DNA from: Cyanobacteria bacterium UBA947
GTDB taxonomy: Bacteria > Cyanobacteriota > Vampirovibrionia > Gastranaerophilales > Gastranaerophilaceae
DNA length: 13,394 nt
Assembly: GCA_002293275.1 (NCBI GenBank)
Contig: DBCX01000023.1
Coordinates: forward strand, 30,767-44,160
Reading direction: 5' to 3'
The notes under the pieces are model-generated. The model was not told the DNA's origin. It worked only from the letters and a program-made list of their open reading frames with translations, and searched no databases. Shown in pieces: positions 11,666-13,394 of this stretch. Numbering within the stretch: position 1 is the stretch's first letter; every line of letters begins with the position of its first letter. The position numbers were made by a program, and so were the translations under genes.

Positions 11666-12499
11666 ATGGCAACACGTAAAATTAATCCAACATCACCGGG
11701 TCAAAGAGGCATGGTAAAGGCAGATTATCAGGAAATCACAACAAGCACGCCTGAAAAATCGCTTTTGAAACCGCTTAAAAAACACTCGGGCAGAAATAAT
11801 ACCGGCAGAATCACTTGCCGTCACAGAGGCGGCGGGGTGAAACGCGCTTATCGTGTGATAGATTTCAAACGCGAAAAGTTTGGTGTTCCGGCGACTGTTA
11901 AAACCATTGAGTACGATCCGAACCGTAATGTGCGGATTTCACTGGTGTTCTACGCTGACGGTGAAAAAAGATATATCTTGACACCGGAAGGTATTAACGT
12001 TGGTGATGTGATTTTGAGCGGCCCTGATGCGCCTGTTCAAAACGGCAACGCGATGCCGCTTGATTTGATTCCGCTCGGTACATTGGTTCATAATGTTGAG
12101 CTTATCGCAGGCCGCGGCGGCAAAATGGTCAGAGCAGCGGGCAACTCGGCGCAGGTTATGGCAAAAGAAGGCAACTATGTTACGTTGAAGATGCCGTCAA
12201 GCGAGATGAGAATGGTTCGCAAAGAATGCATGGCAACAATCGGCGTTCTGGGCAACTCCGAGTACAAAAACCTGACCTGGGGTAAAGCCGGCAGAAAACG
12301 TTATCTGGGTATCAAACCAACCGTTCGCGGTGTGACGATGAACCCGTGCGACCACCCTCACGGCGGCGGCGAAGGTAAAACAGGTCCCGGCGGACACCCG
12401 AAAACACCTTGGGGCAAACCGGCTCTGGGCTACAAAACACGTAAAAAAGGCAAGGCTTCTGATAAACTAATAGTCAGACGCCGTAAGAAATCTAGATAA
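11666..12499 (+). CDS. rplB: 50S ribosomal protein L2
   Basis: This 277-residue L2 is needed for subunit joining and supports the peptidyl transferase centre. It starts MATRKINPTSPGQRG, has the GRNNTGRITCRHRGGG segment, VKTIEYDPNRNVRISLV, IAGRGGKMVRAAGNSAQ, and the conserved C-terminal HPHGGGEGKTGPGGHP with TRKKGKASDKLIVRRR. Length is normal and the protein is intact. An AAGGAA site precedes the ATG. It lies between rpsS and rplV, so it has exchanged places with rpsS. Confidence 0.97.
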   Translation: MATRKINPTSPGQRGMVKADYQEITTSTPEKSLLKPLKKHSGRNNTGRITCRHRGGGVKRAYRVIDFKREKFGVPATVKTIEYDPNRNVRISLVFYADGEKRYILTPEGINVGDVILSGPDAPVQNGNAMPLDLIPLGTLVHNVELIAGRGGKMVRAAGNSAQVMAKEGNYVTLKMPSSEMRMVRKECMATIGVLGNSEYKNLTWGKAGRKRYLGIKPTVRGVTMNPCDHPHGGGEGKTGPGGHPKTPWGKPALGYKTRKKGKASDKLIVRRRKKSR

Positions 12500-12512
12500 G
12501 GATTAAATAATC

Positions 12513-12851
12513 ATGACTACAACAGCACAAGCAAAACAATCAAATATTAAGATGACGGCAAGAAAAATGCGCCGTGTAATCAACGAGGTTCGCGGTAAGA
12601 ATGTCGCCGAGGCGCTGGATTTGCTGAAATTTATGCCGTATTTTGCAGCGAAAGTGGTTGAGAAAAATCTTAAAGCCGCTATCGCAAACGCACAGCAAAA
12701 AGGTATGAGCGCCGACAACCTGAAGATATCAGAAATCTTTGCGGACGAAAGCGTCACATACAAACGCGCAAGACCAAGAGCGCAAGGCCGTATGTATTCA
12801 AGGCTGAAACGCACATCACACTTAACACTGAAAGTTAGCAACATAAAGTAG
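12513..12851 (+). CDS. rplV: 50S ribosomal protein L22
   Basis: This 112-residue L22 spans the exit tunnel wall. Conserved parts are KMTARKMRRVINEVRGKNVAEAL, given here as KMTARKMRRVI and EVRGKNVAEAL, then LLKFMPYFAAKVVEKNLKSA-like helix residues, and the tunnel loop RARPRAQGRMYSRLKRTSH. The ATG (12513) follows AAGGATTA at a slightly long spacing, 13 nt after the rplB stop. Confidence 0.96.
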   Translation: MTTTAQAKQSNIKMTARKMRRVINEVRGKNVAEALDLLKFMPYFAAKVVEKNLKAAIANAQQKGMSADNLKISEIFADESVTYKRARPRAQGRMYSRLKRTSHLTLKVSNIK

Positions 12852-12881
12852 GGGTAAACGGAGGGGTATCCTCCAAGACCC
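12852..12881 (+). other. Two-tier hairpin between rplV and rpsC
   Basis: GGAGG (12860-12864) pairs with CCTCC (12870-12874) around GGTAT, and outside it GGGT (12852-12855) can pair with ACCC (12878-12881). The inner arm is itself a perfect Shine-Dalgarno-like sequence that would be hidden. The real rpsC site (AAAAGGAAAA...GGTAACA) lies downstream, outside the stem. Confidence 0.5.
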
Positions 12882-12906
12882 AAAAAGAAAAGGAAAAAAG
12901 GTAACA

Positions 12907-13394
12907 ATGGGACAAAAGACACATCCAACCGGATTTAGAGTGGGAATCATCCAGCCGTGGACAAGCACTTGGTATGCGAAAATCAAGGATTACAAAGAGT
13001 TCGTCGCGGAAGACGCGAAAATTCGCAAATACCTGAAAAAGAAGCTTTACACCGCGGGTATCTCTAAAATACTTATTGAACGCAAAGCTCAAAGCACCAC
13101 AATTACGCTTGTTACCGCAAAACCCGGTATCATCGTCGGCCGCGGCGGACAAGGGATTGAGGATTTGAAAAAGGACGTTACAAACTTCCTTGGCAGACCG
13201 GTTGTTTTGAATGTGGTTGAGGTTGCACGCATTGATGTGGACGCGCAGCTTGTGTCCGAATCAATTGCCCAGCAGCTTGAAAAACGTGTGGCGTTCCGCC
13301 GTGCGATGAAACAATCAATGCAGCGCACAATGAGAGCCGGCGCGCAAGGTATAAAAGTTATGGTCTCAGGCCGTTTGGGCGGCGCGGAAATCGC
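12907..13394 (+). CDS. rpsC: 30S ribosomal protein S3 (3' partial)
   Basis: The first 162 codons of S3 are visible and the frame runs off the window. S3 helps form the mRNA entry tunnel and helicase. It begins MGQKTHPTGFRVGI, the family signature. It contains the KH domain with the GRGG loop (78-81) in GIIVGRGGQGIEDLKKDV, and then QSMQRTMRAGAQGIKVMVSG of the C-terminal domain. The normal next genes are rplP and rpmC, outside the window. Confidence 0.95.
   Translation, partial: MGQKTHPTGFRVGIIQPWTSTWYAKIKDYKEFVAEDAKIRKYLKKKLYTAGISKILIERKAQSTTITLVTAKPGIIVGRGGQGIEDLKKDVTNFLGRPVVLNVVEVARIDVDAQLVSESIAQQLEKRVAFRRAMKQSMQRTMRAGAQGIKVMVSGRLGGAEI

Noticed and set aside
1..13394. CRISPR array, tRNA/rRNA genes, IS elements, prophage or toxin-antitoxin pair
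   Set aside because: No regularly spaced repeats, cloverleaf sequences, transposase, integrase or toxin genes were found on reading both strands; the lone Xre gene has no partner.

Overview
The window looks like chromosomal core-genome DNA from a non-photosynthetic relative of Cyanobacteria, most likely Melainabacteria/Vampirovibrionia of the Gastranaerophilales type. This is inferred by eye from protein resemblance. The S10 and L2 proteins are cyanobacteria-like, minC-minD-minE occur in the order known from cyanobacteria, and the pilin-like protein has the MKKGFTLAEVLITLG start and LIQ.DGW.IKDDYPW end that I associate with gut Gastranaerophilales. A gut alphaproteobacterium is a weaker alternative. 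No rRNA, tRNA, CRISPR array, transposase or phage gene is visible.

Layout. (1) 1-1089: 3' part of a lipoprotein parvulin foldase (PrsA/SurA type). (2) 1118-1927: a small Xre-type regulator (-), apparently lacking its normal start, abutting head-to-head a type IV pilin-like gene (+). (3) 1933-5707, minus strand: a two-gene unit of proS followed by an unusually long (707 aa) phosphohexomutase, overlapping by 26 nt. The proS start codon sits directly below an extended -10 promoter, inside an inverted repeat. (4) 5708-6050: a divergent intergenic region with an uncatalogued 37-codon ORF behind a perfect Shine-Dalgarno sequence, small hairpins and a strong intrinsic terminator ending 30 nt before minC. 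(5) 6051-8416: minC-minD-minE, the spatial regulator of Z-ring placement, with an expanded charged linker in MinC and a lysine-rich tail on MinE. (6) 8413-9141 (-): a polysaccharide-deacetylase-like protein, convergent with minE by a 4-nt overlap. (7) 9198-13394: promoter and first eight genes of the S10 ribosomal protein operon, rpsJ-rplC-rplD-rplW-rpsS-rplB-rplV-rpsC; the last gene runs off the window.

The most notable points are: the swapped order of rpsS and rplB compared with the nearly universal rplB-rpsS; the small-ORF plus terminator arrangement in front of minCDE, which resembles an attenuator; probable leaderless starts for proS, the deacetylase and perhaps the pilin gene; a widespread REP-type palindrome between rpsJ and rplC; and hairpins at all four of the longer ribosomal-gene junctions.

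How the genes relate: the S10 operon and proS serve translation, minCDE positions division, and the foldase, deacetylase and pilin-like protein belong to the cell envelope. Apart from the two operons (proS-mutase, minCDE) and the ribosomal cluster, nothing shows that neighbouring genes act together.
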